64,000 nt of DNA. Source: Methanobrevibacter sp. GTDB taxonomy: Archaea; Methanobacteriota; Methanobacteria; Methanobacteriales; Methanobacteriaceae. Of the stretch, positions 63,795 through 64,000 are shown piece after piece. A program made the position numbers and the translations under genes. The notes under the pieces are model-generated. The model ran no database searches and was not told the origin of the DNA. It worked only from the letters and a program-made list of their open reading frames with translations. The DNA lies in contig NZ_JAFQSO010000004.1 in the NCBI RefSeq assembly GCF_017409525.1, positions 62,001 to 126,000 of the forward strand, given 5' to 3'. Positions within the stretch are counted from its first letter, which is position 1. Each line of letters opens with the position of its first letter.

Positions 63795-64000
63795 GTGAGA
63801 GGAACTGCATGGAAATTTGGAAATGACATTGATACAGACATTATTGTTCCAGGAAGGTATTTGATTTACACAGATGAAGAAAGGTTATCCAAGCATTGCA
63901 TGGAAGGTTTGGATGCAGATTTTAGCAAAAAATGCAAGAAAGGAGATTTCATCGTAGCCGGAAGTAATTTTGGATGTGGCTCTTCAAGAGAACATGCTCC
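63795..64000 (+). CDS. leuD: 3-isopropylmalate dehydratase small subunit, N-terminal part
   Basis: The first 68 codons, cut by the window end. GTG start 63795, four bases after the leuC stop. [25 protein letters not shown] and [13 protein letters not shown] are the swivel-domain motifs. The loop YLIYT matches the isopropylmalate isomerase pattern (YLVYT in the M. jannaschii enzyme) and differs from YLRT of homoaconitase, which supports leucine synthesis for the pair. Confidence 0.88.
   Translation, partial: MRGTAWKFGNDIDTDIIVPGRYLIYTDEERLSKHCMEGLDADFSKKCKKGDFIVAGSNFGCGSSREHA

Overview
The window is an AT-rich stretch of a methanogenic archaeal chromosome, most likely a gut or rumen Methanobrevibacter. 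The evidence is a histone, Alba, an Sm-like protein, the PolD small subunit, Orc1/Cdc6, the thiol:fumarate reductase flavoprotein TfrA, a methanogenesis marker 12 protein, Shine-Dalgarno sites close to AGGTG or GAGGTGA, and a DUF11 surface protein with a C-terminal membrane anchor. I found no rRNA, tRNA, CRISPR array or intact insertion sequence.

Layout. 1-9 kb: the end of an a,c-diamide synthase, a membrane-anchored Mrr-like protein, surE, an Sm protein, marker 12, the branched-chain set ilvB-ilvN-cab and ilvC, a DUF2085/zinc-ribbon pair and argF. 9-13 kb: purD, then a divergent MATE-MarR-nitroreductase operon with two palindromic operators. 13-23 kb: a long minus-strand run (aspS, flavoprotein, cbiC, hemL, signal peptidase, argS) and ilvD-hisD. 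23-34 kb: a small DUF11 surface protein, a solitary radical SAM protein, a parA/ParB-like pair with a dense AAGTTAT repeat field, trpB2 with TRP boxes, DUF1786, PHP, alba, leuA, an isomerase/endonuclease-like barrel and a HAD protein. 34-45 kb: gatA, a permuted CobB/CobQ-like protein, ribB under an FMN riboswitch, ribK, tfrA, dadD, a histone, hisG-flavodoxin-pyrB and orc1/cdc6.

45.8-46.46 kb is a gene-free region with repeats matching the 13-bp mini-ORB (TTACACTTGAAAT) known from Methanothermobacter, next to orc1/cdc6. I call it oriC. The parA locus lies about 19 kb away, and single perfect mini-ORBs occur beside the parA locus and upstream of the permuted CobB-like gene. 46-64 kb holds corrinoid genes (cbiB, cbiG, cbiH/cobJ, two cbiX/cfbA paralogues), PolD small subunit, a PhoU-TrkA_C/MgtE-like pair, two pilin-like membrane proteins, thiL, an AmrS-like radical SAM enzyme, a DUF2264 protein and leuC-leuD.

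Much of the window serves amino-acid synthesis (Ile/Val/Leu, Arg, His, Trp) and tetrapyrrole/cobamide/F430-type cofactor synthesis. AspRS and GatA together fit tRNA-dependent asparagine formation. The best candidates for undescribed biology are the ParA/short-ParB module with its repeat field, the archaeal FMN riboswitch with an apparent translational platform, the permuted amidotransferase/P-loop protein, and the Cys/His-rich pilin-like pair.
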